Positions 43,349-51,678 of a DNA stretch of 54,078 nt are shown one piece after another. The DNA lies in contig JAVBMY010000008.1 in NCBI GenBank assembly GCA_031551865.1, forward strand, positions 1 to 54,078, written 5' to 3'. The stretch comes from Rikenella sp031551865. GTDB taxonomy: Bacteria; Bacteroidota; Bacteroidia; Bacteroidales; Rikenellaceae. The notes beneath the pieces were generated by a model. The model was not told the origin of the DNA. It made no database searches and saw only the letters and a program-made list of their open reading frames with translations. The position numbers and the translations under genes are program-made. Numbering within the stretch: position 1 is the first letter of the stretch; the number at the start of each line of letters is the position of its first letter.

Positions 43349-44635
43349 TTATCGGAGGATTGTGGTGATATAGTCGGCGATGTCGGAGGCGACTTCGGCC
43401 TTGCTTTTCAGGGGGTATTCCTTCGCGCCTTGGGCGCTGATGATCGTGACTTTGTTAGTGTCGGTCGAAAAACCCGCGCCGGGGTCGGACAGGCTGTTGA
43501 GCACGATGGCGTCGAGGTTCTTTCTGGCTAGCTTTTCGCGGGCATGCCGTTCGCCGTCGTGGGTTTCGAGGGCGAAGCCGACGGTGACTTGTCCGGGGCG
43601 CTTGCCGGCACTCAGGGTGGCTGCAATATCGGCGGTGGGTTCCAGGCGGAGGGTGAGTTCCCGGGCGGAGTGCTTGATCTTTTGCGCGGCGGGGTCGGCG
43701 GGAGTGTAGTCGGCCACGGCGGCACAGAAGACGGCGCAGTCGGTCCCCGCGAAGTATTCGCGGCTGGCGGTCAGCATATCGGCGGCTGAAAGGGCTTGTA
43801 CGGGGGTGATCCGGGACGGTAGCGGGGAGAGCAGCGCCGGATCGACGTGTCCGTGAATGAGGGTGACTTCGGCACCGCGGTTTGCCATTTCGGTAGCGAG
43901 CGCAAATCCCATTTTCCCTGTTGAGAAATTGCTGATGTAGCGTACGGGGTCGATGGCTTCGACGGTGGCTCCGGCGGTGATCATAACCCGTTTGCCCGCC
44001 AGTTGGTTGCGGTTGGCATTTCCCCCGGTAGCGCCTCCGCCCTGATTTTCGGCTTGGAGGGTGATTATGGAACCGGCGTCACTTTTTTTTTTCACGAATC
44101 CGGCCGCAAGGTAGGCCACGATCTGCTCGGGCTCTTCCATACGTCCGGCGCCCACGAGGCCGCTGGCCAGTTCGCCAGTGGCGGGTTCGATGATGCCGAC
44201 GCCCAGTTCGCGCAGTCGTGCGATGTTGGCCTGGGTGGCGGGGTGGTGGTACATGTCGAGGTCCATGGCAGGGGCGATGCTTACGGGGCAGCGTGCCGAC
44301 AGGTAAGTGCAGGTGAGCAGGTTGTCGGCCAGCCCGTTGGCGCACTTGGCGATGGTGTTGGCGGTGGCCGGCGCGATCAGGTAGTGATCGGCCCATTCGC
44401 CGAGTTTGATGTGGGAGTTCCAAGCGCCGTTGGTGGGGTCGAAACCGTCGATCAACACGGGGTGTTTGCTTAGGGTGGCCAGCGTGAGCGGGGTGATGAA
44501 GTCGCGGGCGGAGGCGCTCATGACCACACGCACTTCGGCACCGGCACGTACCAGCAATCTAACGAGCATAGCAGCCTTGTAGGCTGCTATACTTCCGGTT
44601 ATCCCCAATAGAATATGTTTTCCTTCCACAGTCAT
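43349..44635 (-). CDS. coaBC: Bifunctional phosphopantothenoylcysteine decarboxylase / phosphopantothenate-cysteine ligase
   Basis: 428 aa. CoaC flavodomain (~1-180): GITGSIAAYKAAMLVRLL, the active-site region TNGAWNSHIKLGEWADHYLIAPATANT, APAMDLDMYHHPATQ. CoaB domain (~215-428): ITAGATVEAIDPVRYISNFSTGKMGFALA, AAVADYTPA. Makes 4'-phosphopantetheine from phosphopantothenate in CoA synthesis. The linker contains a run of ten A residues in the coding strand (44083-44092 as T on +) encoding Lys-Lys-Lys. Confidence 0.96.
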   Translation of the reverse strand: MTVEGKHILLGITGSIAAYKAAMLVRLLVRAGAEVRVVMSASARDFITPLTLATLSKHPVLIDGFDPTNGAWNSHIKLGEWADHYLIAPATANTIAKCANGLADNLLTCTYLSARCPVSIAPAMDLDMYHHPATQANIARLRELGVGIIEPATGELASGLVGAGRMEEPEQIVAYLAAGFVKKKSDAGSIITLQAENQGGGATGGNANRNQLAGKRVMITAGATVEAIDPVRYISNFSTGKMGFALATEMANRGAEVTLIHGHVDPALLSPLPSRITPVQALSAADMLTASREYFAGTDCAVFCAAVADYTPADPAAQKIKHSARELTLRLEPTADIAATLSAGKRPGQVTVGFALETHDGERHAREKLARKNLDAIVLNSLSDPGAGFSTDTNKVTIISAQGAKEYPLKSKAEVASDIADYITTILR

Positions 44636-44917
44636 AGAATGTGAACTGGTTCAATGGTAAAGTGCTTTTGACACTGCTTTCCTTCCACTGTAAATTTAAA
44701 GGCGTGAAACGGATTGGGTGGTTGCCGGGCGTGCTCCGAATGATGAATTTTTTCCTTGAAAAGTTCCCTAAGTCCACTTTGTGGCCTTTCCCTCCTCGGC
44801 GCTCGGCAATTCATGTAAACCTGATCGCTCTCGCTGCCTCGGCTTCGCCCGGGATGACGTAGGAGACGAGGGGCGTTGCCGTGACTCCTGCGCCGGTTGG
44901 TTCGAGACCGGCGGACA
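44636..44917. other. 282-bp gap between omega and coaBC
   Basis: No gene seen. It contains split, degenerate pieces of repeat family B: TTGAAAAGTTCCCT (44757-44769 region) and CCTCGGCTTCGCCCGGGATGAC (44837-44858), both nearly identical to the right arm of the repeat at 49747-49776. Confidence 0.45.
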
Positions 44918-45244
44918 CTATTCTTCGGCAACCGGCGTGCGTTCGCGGTAGCCCACTTCGCCTTCGAGGAACTCTTCGGTGGCGATCAGTGTGGGTTTGG
45001 GCATGCGTTCGTAGCGGCGCGAGGTTTCGATCTGTTCGCGGTTCTCGAAGGTTTCTTCGAGGTTGTCGACCGACGAGGCGAATTCGGAAAGTTTCTCGGA
45101 CAGTTCGTTTTTCAGTTCGCTGTTGATTTGGTTGGCGCGGCGGGCGATGATGTTTACGCTCTCGTAGATGTTTCCCGTTTCGGCGTCCAGCTCGCTTAGG
45201 TTGCGGGTGATGGTGTTGGTCGGGACGGTTTGCTTGGTTTCCAT
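44918..45244 (-). CDS. rpoZ: RNA polymerase omega subunit, Bacteroidetes Rpb6-like type
   Basis: 108 aa. ITRNLSELDAETGNIYESVN followed by IIARRANQINSELKNELSEKL is the conserved core of the Bacteroidetes omega/Rpb6-like family, including the N-terminal interaction motif with ARRANQI. C-terminal YERMPKPTLIATEEFLEGEV is the usual ending region. Lies 44 bp after bamD and upstream of coaBC and recN, a gene neighbourhood I recall from other Bacteroidales. Confidence 0.88.
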   Translation of the reverse strand: METKQTVPTNTITRNLSELDAETGNIYESVNIIARRANQINSELKNELSEKLSEFASSVDNLEETFENREQIETSRRYERMPKPTLIATEEFLEGEVGYRERTPVAEE

Positions 45245-45288
45245 TGTATGTATTCTCGTTGTATTTTCGGCTTTCGGGCGGAACGGGG

Positions 45289-46362
45289 CTAGAGCGCCTG
45301 GCTTTCGGTCTGTTCCGTTTTTTTGATCTCTTTGTTGTCGGTTTTGTCGACTTTGTCGATGTCTTTGCTCTGGGCCTTGATCTCTTTTTTACTGGTACGC
45401 AGGGCGGCGCGTTCCTGTTTCAGGAGTTTCCTGGCCTCTTTGATTTCGTCTTTGGGTGTGGCCGGGTCTTCGATCTTCGCTTTGAGCGACTTGATGGTTT
45501 CGTTGTGCTGGTCGATATCGATGCGTGTGCGTTCGACGCCCATTACGGCATTTTTGTTGTTATCCACATAGCTTTTCGCCTCTTCGAACATCTTTTCCAG
45601 TTTTTTGATGTGGCTTTTGCTGTCGGGGAACTCGCCCACGAAGTTGTAGTAGGAGTCGACCATTTTCATGTAGCGGTCGAGCTTGCGCTCCGGTATACTG
45701 TTGCGGGCGTAGTTGTACCACGACTGGCAGATCAGGAACATCATCTCTTCGCGGTAAGGTGTGTGCGGGGTGGCTTTGATGGCGTTGCGCAGGGCCGCCA
45801 CTGAGGCGGGATAGTTTTCGAGTTTGAAGTAGAGCGACGCGTTGATGAATTCTTTGTCGTAGAGCTTTTGTTGCATCTCTTCGATCATGATTTTCACGTC
45901 CTCTTTTTTGATACTGCTCGGATAGCGGTTCAGGTATTCGTTGAGCGTGATGATGGCATTGCGGGTTTCGGACTGGTCGAGTTCCGGGTCGCGCGAGGCG
46001 TTGTAGTAGCTTACGCCCAACAGGTACTCGGCTTCTTCCATGAACGGGGAGCGCGCAGGCTGGTTCATGCGGAAAAAATCGAAGGCTTCGGCGGCCGACT
46101 CGTAGTCCTCTGTGAAGAACAGCGATTTGGCCAGGTAAAAAGCCGCCGTGTCGCCGCGCAACTCGTTGCGGAACATGTTCATCCCGGCGTCGAACAGGGT
46201 GATCGCCTTTTTGTAATGTTTGGAGTGGTATTGCTTCAGGGCCTCGTTGTAGATACGGTTATAGTCGGCGCTTTTGAGCGCCATCTCGGCGCTTCCGCAC
46301 CCGGCCATAAACAGGGAAGAGAGCAGGAGAGCCGCTCCGAGTATGTGTTGTCTTAGCTTCAT
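45289..46362 (-). CDS. bamD: Outer-membrane assembly factor BamD
   Basis: 357 aa lipoprotein (GAALLLSSLFMAGC lipobox). TPR-like repeats follow (YNRIYNEALKQYHSKHYKKA, AAFYLAKSLFFTEDYESAAE, ASLYFKLENYPASVAALRNA), the family pattern of BamD/YfiO, which supports BamA in inserting barrels. The C-terminal ~75 residues form a charged Lys/Glu coiled tail, longer than in proteobacterial BamD. A good promoter lies just upstream. Confidence 0.92.
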   Translation of the reverse strand: MKLRQHILGAALLLSSLFMAGCGSAEMALKSADYNRIYNEALKQYHSKHYKKAITLFDAGMNMFRNELRGDTAAFYLAKSLFFTEDYESAAEAFDFFRMNQPARSPFMEEAEYLLGVSYYNASRDPELDQSETRNAIITLNEYLNRYPSSIKKEDVKIMIEEMQQKLYDKEFINASLYFKLENYPASVAALRNAIKATPHTPYREEMMFLICQSWYNYARNSIPERKLDRYMKMVDSYYNFVGEFPDSKSHIKKLEKMFEEAKSYVDNNKNAVMGVERTRIDIDQHNETIKSLKAKIEDPATPKDEIKEARKLLKQERAALRTSKKEIKAQSKDIDKVDKTDNKEIKKTEQTESQAL

Positions 46363-46382
46363 CGGTGGTTTGTGTCAGCCCA

Positions 46383-46414
46383 CAAAGGTAATTTTTATTG
46401 TCTGATTTAGCAAC
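46383..46414 (-). promoter_or_regulatory. Promoter for bamD
   Basis: Minus strand TACCTTTG (46383-46390) with GTTG (46411-46414) 20 bp upstream, close to the TTTG-N20-TAnnTTTG consensus. Predicted start ~46377, a leader of about 15 nt. Confidence 0.65.
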
Positions 46415-46505
46415 TCTTTGTTTAATCCGCTTTTGAGGCCGCGGCGCGAAAAAATGAGTGTTTATACTCAATGGGCCGGAGTGTAGAAATTGAATGGAAA
46501 AAACA

Positions 46506-46513
46506 TACCTTTG
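46506..46513 (+). promoter_or_regulatory. -7 promoter box for the alpha-oxoamine synthase
   Basis: TACCTTTG, exact TAnnTTTG match, 51 bp before the ATG at 46565. The -33 box is weak. Divergent from the bamD promoter, separated by about 90 bp. Confidence 0.55.
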
Positions 46514-46564
46514 TAGCTTGAAATTTTGAAGGCGGTATCCGCCTGTATACCAAACAACAAGACA

Positions 46565-47821
46565 ATGGATATTTTCGAGAGAATCAAGCAAGATGCCGGA
46601 GGCCCCATCGGCCAGTATCAAAAGCTCAGTCACGGCTACTTTTCGTTCCCCAAGCTCGAAGGCCCCATCGGACCCCGCATGAAGTTCCGCGGCAAAATGA
46701 TGCTCAACTGGAGCCTGAACAACTACCTCGGCCTGGCCAACCACCCCGAGGTGATGGCTGCCGATGCCGAAGGCGCCCGTGAATTCGGGATGGCGGCCCC
46801 CATGGGCGCCCGCATGATGAGTGGCCAGACCAAATGGCACGAACAGCTCGAACGCGAACTCGCCGCCTTCGTCGGTAAACCCGACGCTTTTCTGCTCAAC
46901 TTCGGCTATCAGGGCATGGTCTCGATCATCGACTGCCTGGCCACTGGCCGCGACGTAATCGTCTACGACTCAGAGGCCCACGCCTGCATCATCGACGGTA
47001 TGATGATCCACAAGGCCAAAGGCGGTAAACGCTTTGTGTATCCCCACAACAACATGGAGAACCTGCGCAAGCAACTCGAACGCGCTACCAAATGGGTGGC
47101 CGAAACGGGCGGCGGTATTCTTGTGATCACCGAAGGCGTGTTCGGCATGAAGGGCGACCTGGGCAACCTGGCCGAGATCGTGAAGATGAAACAAGACTTC
47201 GATTTCCGCCTGCTGGTCGACGACGCCCACGGTTTTGGTACCATGGGAGCCAACGGCAAGGGTACCCCCGAGCATTTCGGTTGCATCGACGGCGTCGACG
47301 TGCTGTTCAACACCTTCGCCAAATCAATGGCCGGCATCGGCGCTTTCGTGGCTTCGGATCCCGACATCGTGAACTACCTGCGCTATAATATGCGTTCGCA
47401 ACTCTACGCCAAATCGCTCCCGATGCCCATGGTGATCGGCGCTTTGAAGCGTTTGGACCTGATCCGCACGCACCCCGAGTACCGCGAAAAACTCTGGACG
47501 ATCGTCAAAGCCCTGCAAACAGGATTTAAGGACAACGGTTTCGAGATCGGATGTACCGAATCGCCCGTGACCCCGGTTTACATGAAAGGCGGCGTCGAAG
47601 AAGCCACCAACATCGTGGTCGACCTGCGCGAGAATCACAACCTGTTCTGCTCGGTGGTGGTCTACCCCGTGATCCCCAAAGGCGAGATCATCCTGCGCAT
47701 CATCCCCACGGCTGTGCATACGCTCGAAGACGTGGAGTATACGCTCAACGCTTTCAACGCCTGTCGCTCAAAATTGGACTCGGGCGAATATTGCAAACCC
47801 GTGCCTGCGATGGCCGACTAA
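46565..47821 (+). CDS. Alpha-oxoamine synthase family PLP enzyme (candidate serine palmitoyltransferase)
   Basis: 418 aa from the ATG at 46565 (MDIFERIKQDAGGPIGQYQK). Fold-type I PLP enzyme: NWSLNNYLGLANHPEV, the substrate/PLP contact NFGYQGMVS, EGVFGMKGD, VDDAHGFGTMG and the PLP-binding lysine in NTFAKSMAGIGAFVAS. This is the AONS/KBL/SPT/CqsA family, which condenses an amino acid with an acyl-CoA. In Bacteroidales the common member is serine palmitoyltransferase for sphingolipids, but 8-amino-7-oxononanoate synthase or 2-amino-3-ketobutyrate ligase cannot be excluded. No biotin genes are nearby, mildly favouring a lipid role. Confidence 0.85.
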   Translation: MDIFERIKQDAGGPIGQYQKLSHGYFSFPKLEGPIGPRMKFRGKMMLNWSLNNYLGLANHPEVMAADAEGAREFGMAAPMGARMMSGQTKWHEQLERELAAFVGKPDAFLLNFGYQGMVSIIDCLATGRDVIVYDSEAHACIIDGMMIHKAKGGKRFVYPHNNMENLRKQLERATKWVAETGGGILVITEGVFGMKGDLGNLAEIVKMKQDFDFRLLVDDAHGFGTMGANGKGTPEHFGCIDGVDVLFNTFAKSMAGIGAFVASDPDIVNYLRYNMRSQLYAKSLPMPMVIGALKRLDLIRTHPEYREKLWTIVKALQTGFKDNGFEIGCTESPVTPVYMKGGVEEATNIVVDLRENHNLFCSVVVYPVIPKGEIILRIIPTAVHTLEDVEYTLNAFNACRSKLDSGEYCKPVPAMAD

Positions 47822-47829
47822 AGAGGTCG

Positions 47830-48320
47830 TTAGCAGTACATTCCGGTTAAGACGACAGCCCGGCTGGGACCCGACAGAAAGATCTGGGTCCGCCGGGCTG
47901 CTGCGTTGATGACGATCCGGTCTGCCGTCTTTTCGGCGGATGTGACAATGCCTGCCCTGACAAGTTCATCGTACTCAGGGCCGCTGAGGGTCGGGGAGAT
48001 GTTCTCGTAAATCCCGTACCGTTACTGAATCTGTAGTAAAATTGCAGCATGGCGTTGTCCGGGAGGGTCCCTTCGATCTCAATGGCATACGACCCGTCCT
48101 CGTCGGTGACGGATTCGCCCAGGTGAGAGATCCGGCCCTCTCGGTCTGGGTCTGGTTTCCAGAGCAATACGCGTACTCCGGACAAGGGTTGCCCGTCGGC
48201 ATCAGTTACCATGCCGCTGATCCACCGAACCATTCCGTCCGGTTCCGAACCCTGGGCATAAGCTACCGGGCCCACCAACAGGCCGAACAGCAGCCACGCG
48301 AACAATCTGAATGTTTTCAT
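47830..48320 (-). pseudogene. Frameshifted small secreted CarboxypepD_reg-like protein
   Basis: The visible frame (47847-48320, 157 aa) begins with a signal peptide (LFAWLLFGLLVGPVAYAQG) and a carboxypeptidase-regulatory-like beta sandwich (WISGMVTDADGQPLSGVRVL, VTDEDGSYAIEIEG, LQFYYRFSNGTG). After NGTG the frame turns Ser/Pro/Arg-rich and non-protein-like. A one-base shift at about 48014-48018, where a GGG run may have lost one G, opens a sensible continuation (GIYENISPTLSGPEYDELVR, IVTSAEKTADRIVINAAA, RTQIFLSGPSRAVVLTG) ending at the stop 47830-47832. Either a recent pseudogene or a sequencing error. A strong hairpin (47856-47864 with 47892-47900) lies in the 3' part. Convergent with the previous gene. 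Confidence 0.65.
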
Positions 48321-48421
48321 ACGCTTACAAAGTTTAGCTGATTTTCAAATATAGCGCTTTTTCTCTTTTAAAGGAGGCATGGTTGGCGGCGAATAGCTGC
48401 GGTTATTAGCTGAATAAACGC

Positions 48422-48429
48422 TATCTTCG
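48422..48429 (+). promoter_or_regulatory. -7 promoter box for meaB
   Basis: TATCTTCG, 7 of 8 to TAnnTTTG, ending 8 bp before the ATG; transcript leader would be only a few bases. Confidence 0.4.
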
Positions 48430-48437
48430 CTTCTGTT

Positions 48438-49532
48438 ATGGAACACTACGAAGAACACCACCGCCAGACGCACAAGGACAGCGCGCTCGAAGTGGCCTCG
48501 GGCATCGACCAGCCGCCCGCGGTCAGCCCTTATTTCCGCAAGGCGCGGCGGCCTCAACTCACTGTCGACGACTATGTGGGCGGCATCCTGGCCGGAAACC
48601 GCACCGTACTCAGCCAGGCCATCACGCTGGTCGAGAGCCTGCTGCCCGAGCATCACGATACCGCTCAGCAGATCATCGAACGTTGCCTGCCCCACAGCGG
48701 GCGATCCGTCCGTGTGGGTATTACGGGCGTTCCCGGGGCGGGAAAATCCACTTTCATCGAAGCCGTCGGCGGCAAAGTGACGGGCCTCGGCCATAGGCTG
48801 GCCGTGCTGGCCATCGACCCCAGTTCGTCGCGCACGCAGGGCTCGGTGCTGGGCGACAAGACCCGCATGGAGACACTCGTGGCCAACCCCGACGCCTTTA
48901 TCCGTCCCAGTCCGTCGGCCGGATCGCTCGGGGGTGTGGCGCGCAAAACCCGCGAAACGGTGATCCTGTGCGAAGCGGCCGGGTTCGATGTAGTGTTCAT
49001 CGAAACCGTCGGGGTGGGACAGTCCGAAACCGCCGTCCACTCGATGGTCGACCTTTTCCTGATGCTCCAGATCTCCGGGGCGGGCGACGAATTGCAGGGT
49101 ATCAAGCGCGGTATCATGGAGATGGCCGACATCATCGCCGTCACCAAGTCCGACGGCGAGAACGTGCAGCGCGCCCAACTGGCCAAACGACAGTTCGAAA
49201 ACGCCCTTTCGCTCTTTCCCATGCCTGCGTCGGGCTGGAAACCGCGTGTCTATACCGTATCGTCGCTCGAAGGCACGGGGGTAATGGAACTCTGGGCCGG
49301 GATCGAGGATTTCCTCAATTTCGCCAAAGCCAACGGTTATTTTACCGGCAACCGCAACGACCAGTCCAAATACTGGATGTACGAAAGCATCAACGAGGAG
49401 CTGCGCGAGGGGTTTTACCACGATCCGCGCATCACCGCTGTAATCGGAGACTACGAACGGCAGGTGCAGGGCAACGAACTCAGTTCGTTTGTCGCCGCCC
49501 GTGAGTTGCTCGATCTTTATTATAAAAAGTAA
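48438..49532 (+). CDS. meaB: Methylmalonyl-CoA mutase-associated GTPase MeaB
   Basis: 364 aa G3E-type P-loop GTPase. Walker A GVPGAGKSTFIEAVG (~97-111), LAVLAIDPSSSRTQGSVLGDKTRM, the switch region FIETVGVGQSE, and the base-recognition motif AVTKSDGEN. C-terminal helical dimer arm follows (YWMYESINEELREGFYH). MeaB protects and loads adenosylcobalamin into methylmalonyl-CoA mutase (propionate/succinate interconversion). The mutase genes are not in the window. Confidence 0.94.
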   Translation: MEHYEEHHRQTHKDSALEVASGIDQPPAVSPYFRKARRPQLTVDDYVGGILAGNRTVLSQAITLVESLLPEHHDTAQQIIERCLPHSGRSVRVGITGVPGAGKSTFIEAVGGKVTGLGHRLAVLAIDPSSSRTQGSVLGDKTRMETLVANPDAFIRPSPSAGSLGGVARKTRETVILCEAAGFDVVFIETVGVGQSETAVHSMVDLFLMLQISGAGDELQGIKRGIMEMADIIAVTKSDGENVQRAQLAKRQFENALSLFPMPASGWKPRVYTVSSLEGTGVMELWAGIEDFLNFAKANGYFTGNRNDQSKYWMYESINEELREGFYHDPRITAVIGDYERQVQGNELSSFVAARELLDLYYKK

Positions 49533-49677
49533 GATTCCCGGTTGCCCTTTTTACAACCTTTGAGAGTCTCCTTTTGTCAATTGCGGGAAGCCCAGGCGGC
49601 GATCCCCTTATGTATCGCTGTAAGGGAAAGATGGCTTCGCCGCCTGCGGCTTCTCGTAATCGATGCACGCCAGATGC

Positions 49678-49776
49678 CATCCCGAGCGAAGCCGAGGGAA
49701 CTTTTCAAAAACAGATTCCGAATGCCGATAGAAAAGGAATAGTATCTGAAAAGTTCCCTCGGCTTCGCTCGGGATG
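49678..49776. repeat. Inverted repeat element, family B (30-bp perfect arms)
   Basis: Arms 49678-49707 and 49747-49776 are perfect reverse complements, starting CATCCCGAGCGAAGCCGAGG, around a 39-bp AT-rich spacer with a further ATTCC/GGAAT pair. Fragments of the same arm are present at 44757-44858. Resembles a small MITE/REP-like element; no ORF inside. Confidence 0.75.
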
Positions 49777-49924
49777 ACATGCGAAAAAATAGAAATCAAA
49801 AATTTTTGATATCGCGAAGAAAATCCTTGTAATTACCTGATTATAAGAATTTATTGTTTCCTGAAATTCGGGTTGATGTCGTAGAATGGGTTTTTGCTCA
49901 CCGGGGAGCGCGTACCGCCCGAAA

Positions 49925-49932
49925 TACTTTTG
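49925..49932 (+). promoter_or_regulatory. -7 promoter box for leuA
   Basis: TACTTTTG, exact TAnnTTTG match, ending 55 bp before the leuA ATG. The nearest TTTG (49893-49896) is 28 bp upstream, longer than ideal. Confidence 0.45.
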
Positions 49933-49987
49933 TACTGCTGAAAAAGTGCCGGGCAATAAATGCCGCCTTTCCAGCCGTTACAAAACT

Positions 49988-51499
49988 ATGTCTGACAAGA
50001 TTTATATATTCGACACCACACTCCGCGACGGCGAACAAGTTCCGGGGTGCCAACTCAACACTGTAGAGAAAATCGAAGTGGCCCAGCAACTCGAACTGCT
50101 GGGCGTAGACGTTATTGAAGCCGGGTTTCCGGTTTCGAGCCCCGGCGACTTCAACTCCGTGCGCGAAATATCCAAAGTCGTGACCATTCCGACGATCTGC
50201 GCCCTTACGCGCGCCGTCGAAAAGGACATCGAAGTGGCCGCCGATGCCCTGAAACTCGCCAAGCGCGGCCGCATCCATACCGGGATCGGCGTTTCGACCT
50301 ACCACATCCAGCATAAATTCAGCTCCACACCCGAGAAGGTGCTCAAGCGTGCCGTCGAAGCCGTGAAATATGCCAAGAAATTCGTCGAAGATGTGGAATT
50401 CTATGCCGAAGACGCCGGACGCGCCGACAACGAATATCTGGCCCGGGTGGTCGAAGCGGTGATCGCCGCCGGAGCTACCGTGGTCAACATTCCCGACACC
50501 ACCGGTTATTGCCTGCCCGCCGAATACGCCGCCAAGATCGCGTATCTCATGGAGCACGTTTCGAATGTGCATAAAGCTATTCTCGCAACCCATTGCCACA
50601 ACGACCTCGGGATGGCTACCGCCAACTCGCTGGCCGGGGTGATCGCCGGAGCCCGCCAGGTGGAGTGTACCATCAACGGTATCGGTGAACGCGCCGGGAA
50701 CACAGCCCTCGAAGAGGTGGTCATGGCTCTGCGTTGCCACAAAGAACTCGGCCTCGACACCGACATCAATACACAGCGCATCATCCAGACCAGCCAGATG
50801 GTCTCGACCCTGATGAATATGCCCATACAGCCCAACAAAGCTGTGGTGGGCCGCAATGCCTTTGCGCACTCGTCGGGTATCCACCAGGACGGCGTGCTCA
50901 AGAACCGCGAAAGCTACGAGATCATGAATCCTGAAGACGTGGGCCTGACCGATTCGGCCATCGTGCTGACCGCCCGCAGCGGCCGTGCCGCCCTCAAGCA
51001 CCGCCTCGAAGCGATGGGTTACCTGCTGAGTGGTGACGCGTTGGCCGAAGCTTACGAAAAATTCCTTGTGATTGCCGACAACAACAAAAATATCCGCGAC
51101 GAAGACCTGTTGCCGCTCGTGGGCGGCATGGAACGCCAGGACCGCAAGGTCAGGCTTGCCCACCTGCAAGTGCTTTCCGGCACACTGGTGCCCACGGCCA
51201 CGGTCAAACTCGAAATCAACGGCGAGATAGTAACTGCTACCGGCACGGGCAACGGCCCGATCGACGCCTCGATCAATGCCATCCGTTCGATCGTGAAAGA
51301 GAAGATCACCCTGCAGGAGTTCCTGATCCAAGCCATGACCAAAGGCAGCGACGACGTGGGACGCGTGCACATGCAGTTGGCTTATCGGAATATGTTGACC
51401 CTGCAGCCCAAGATATACCACGGTTTTGCCACCAATACCGACATTGTGACCGCGTCCGTCGAAGCCTACATCGACGGCCTGAACAAGGCGATCGCTTAG
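49988..51499 (+). CDS. leuA: 2-isopropylmalate synthase
   Basis: 503 aa from the ATG at 49988 (MSDKIYIFDTTLRDGEQVPG). Catalytic barrel ~1-270 with TTLRDGEQ, the metal-binding ATHCHNDLGMATANS (HxH), and GIGERAGNTALEEVVMAL; the C-terminal LeuA regulatory/dimer domain (~375-500) ends with GSDDVGRVHMQLAYRN. It condenses 2-ketoisovalerate and acetyl-CoA, the first leucine-specific step, and is normally feedback-inhibited by leucine through this C-terminal domain. leuC and leuD follow. A citramalate synthase-type function is less likely given leuCD linkage. Confidence 0.94.
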   Translation: MSDKIYIFDTTLRDGEQVPGCQLNTVEKIEVAQQLELLGVDVIEAGFPVSSPGDFNSVREISKVVTIPTICALTRAVEKDIEVAADALKLAKRGRIHTGIGVSTYHIQHKFSSTPEKVLKRAVEAVKYAKKFVEDVEFYAEDAGRADNEYLARVVEAVIAAGATVVNIPDTTGYCLPAEYAAKIAYLMEHVSNVHKAILATHCHNDLGMATANSLAGVIAGARQVECTINGIGERAGNTALEEVVMALRCHKELGLDTDINTQRIIQTSQMVSTLMNMPIQPNKAVVGRNAFAHSSGIHQDGVLKNRESYEIMNPEDVGLTDSAIVLTARSGRAALKHRLEAMGYLLSGDALAEAYEKFLVIADNNKNIRDEDLLPLVGGMERQDRKVRLAHLQVLSGTLVPTATVKLEINGEIVTATGTGNGPIDASINAIRSIVKEKITLQEFLIQAMTKGSDDVGRVHMQLAYRNMLTLQPKIYHGFATNTDIVTASVEAYIDGLNKAIA

Positions 51500-51564
51500 A
51501 CCGGTTTTCGGCGTACCCTGCGGGAATCCCGCGCGGCCCGGCCGGGATACCGTTCCGACCGGGT

Positions 51565-51595
51565 TTTGATTTCCGAAATAATTTTAATAATTTTA
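51565..51595 (+). promoter_or_regulatory. Promoter in the leuA-leuC gap
   Basis: TTTG (51565-51568) and TAATTTTA (51588-51595) with 19-bp spacing; the second box differs from TAnnTTTG at one base. Predicted start about 51600, giving an ~80-nt leader before leuC that contains the terminator-like hairpin. Confidence 0.5.
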
Positions 51596-51625
51596 CCGCC
51601 CACGACTTCTCTCGTGAAAAACACG

Positions 51626-51654
51626 GGCGCTCCCCTGTGCGGAGCGCCTTTTTT
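51626..51654 (+). terminator. Terminator/attenuator hairpin upstream of leuC
   Basis: GGCGCTCC (51626-51633) pairs with GGAGCGCC (51641-51648), 7-nt loop, then six T. It is 25 bp before the leuC ATG. A short CACGA/TCGTG hairpin (51601-51616) lies just upstream. It can end leuA mRNA and can also attenuate a leuC leader transcript. Confidence 0.75.
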
Positions 51655-51678
51655 GAGCGCAATAATCAAGTTACCGCA

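Larger units (their letters stand above)
49533..49987. other. 455-bp intergenic region between meaB and leuA
   Basis: No gene seen. Contains the family B inverted repeat (49678-49776) and the leuA promoter box at 49925-49932. The leuA frame is open back to 49886 but without LeuA-like sequence. Confidence 0.5.

Noticed and set aside
49898..51421. 507-aa open frame on the minus strand opposite leuA
   Set aside because: Pure mirror of the leuA codons; His/Gly/Val-rich without any family signature.
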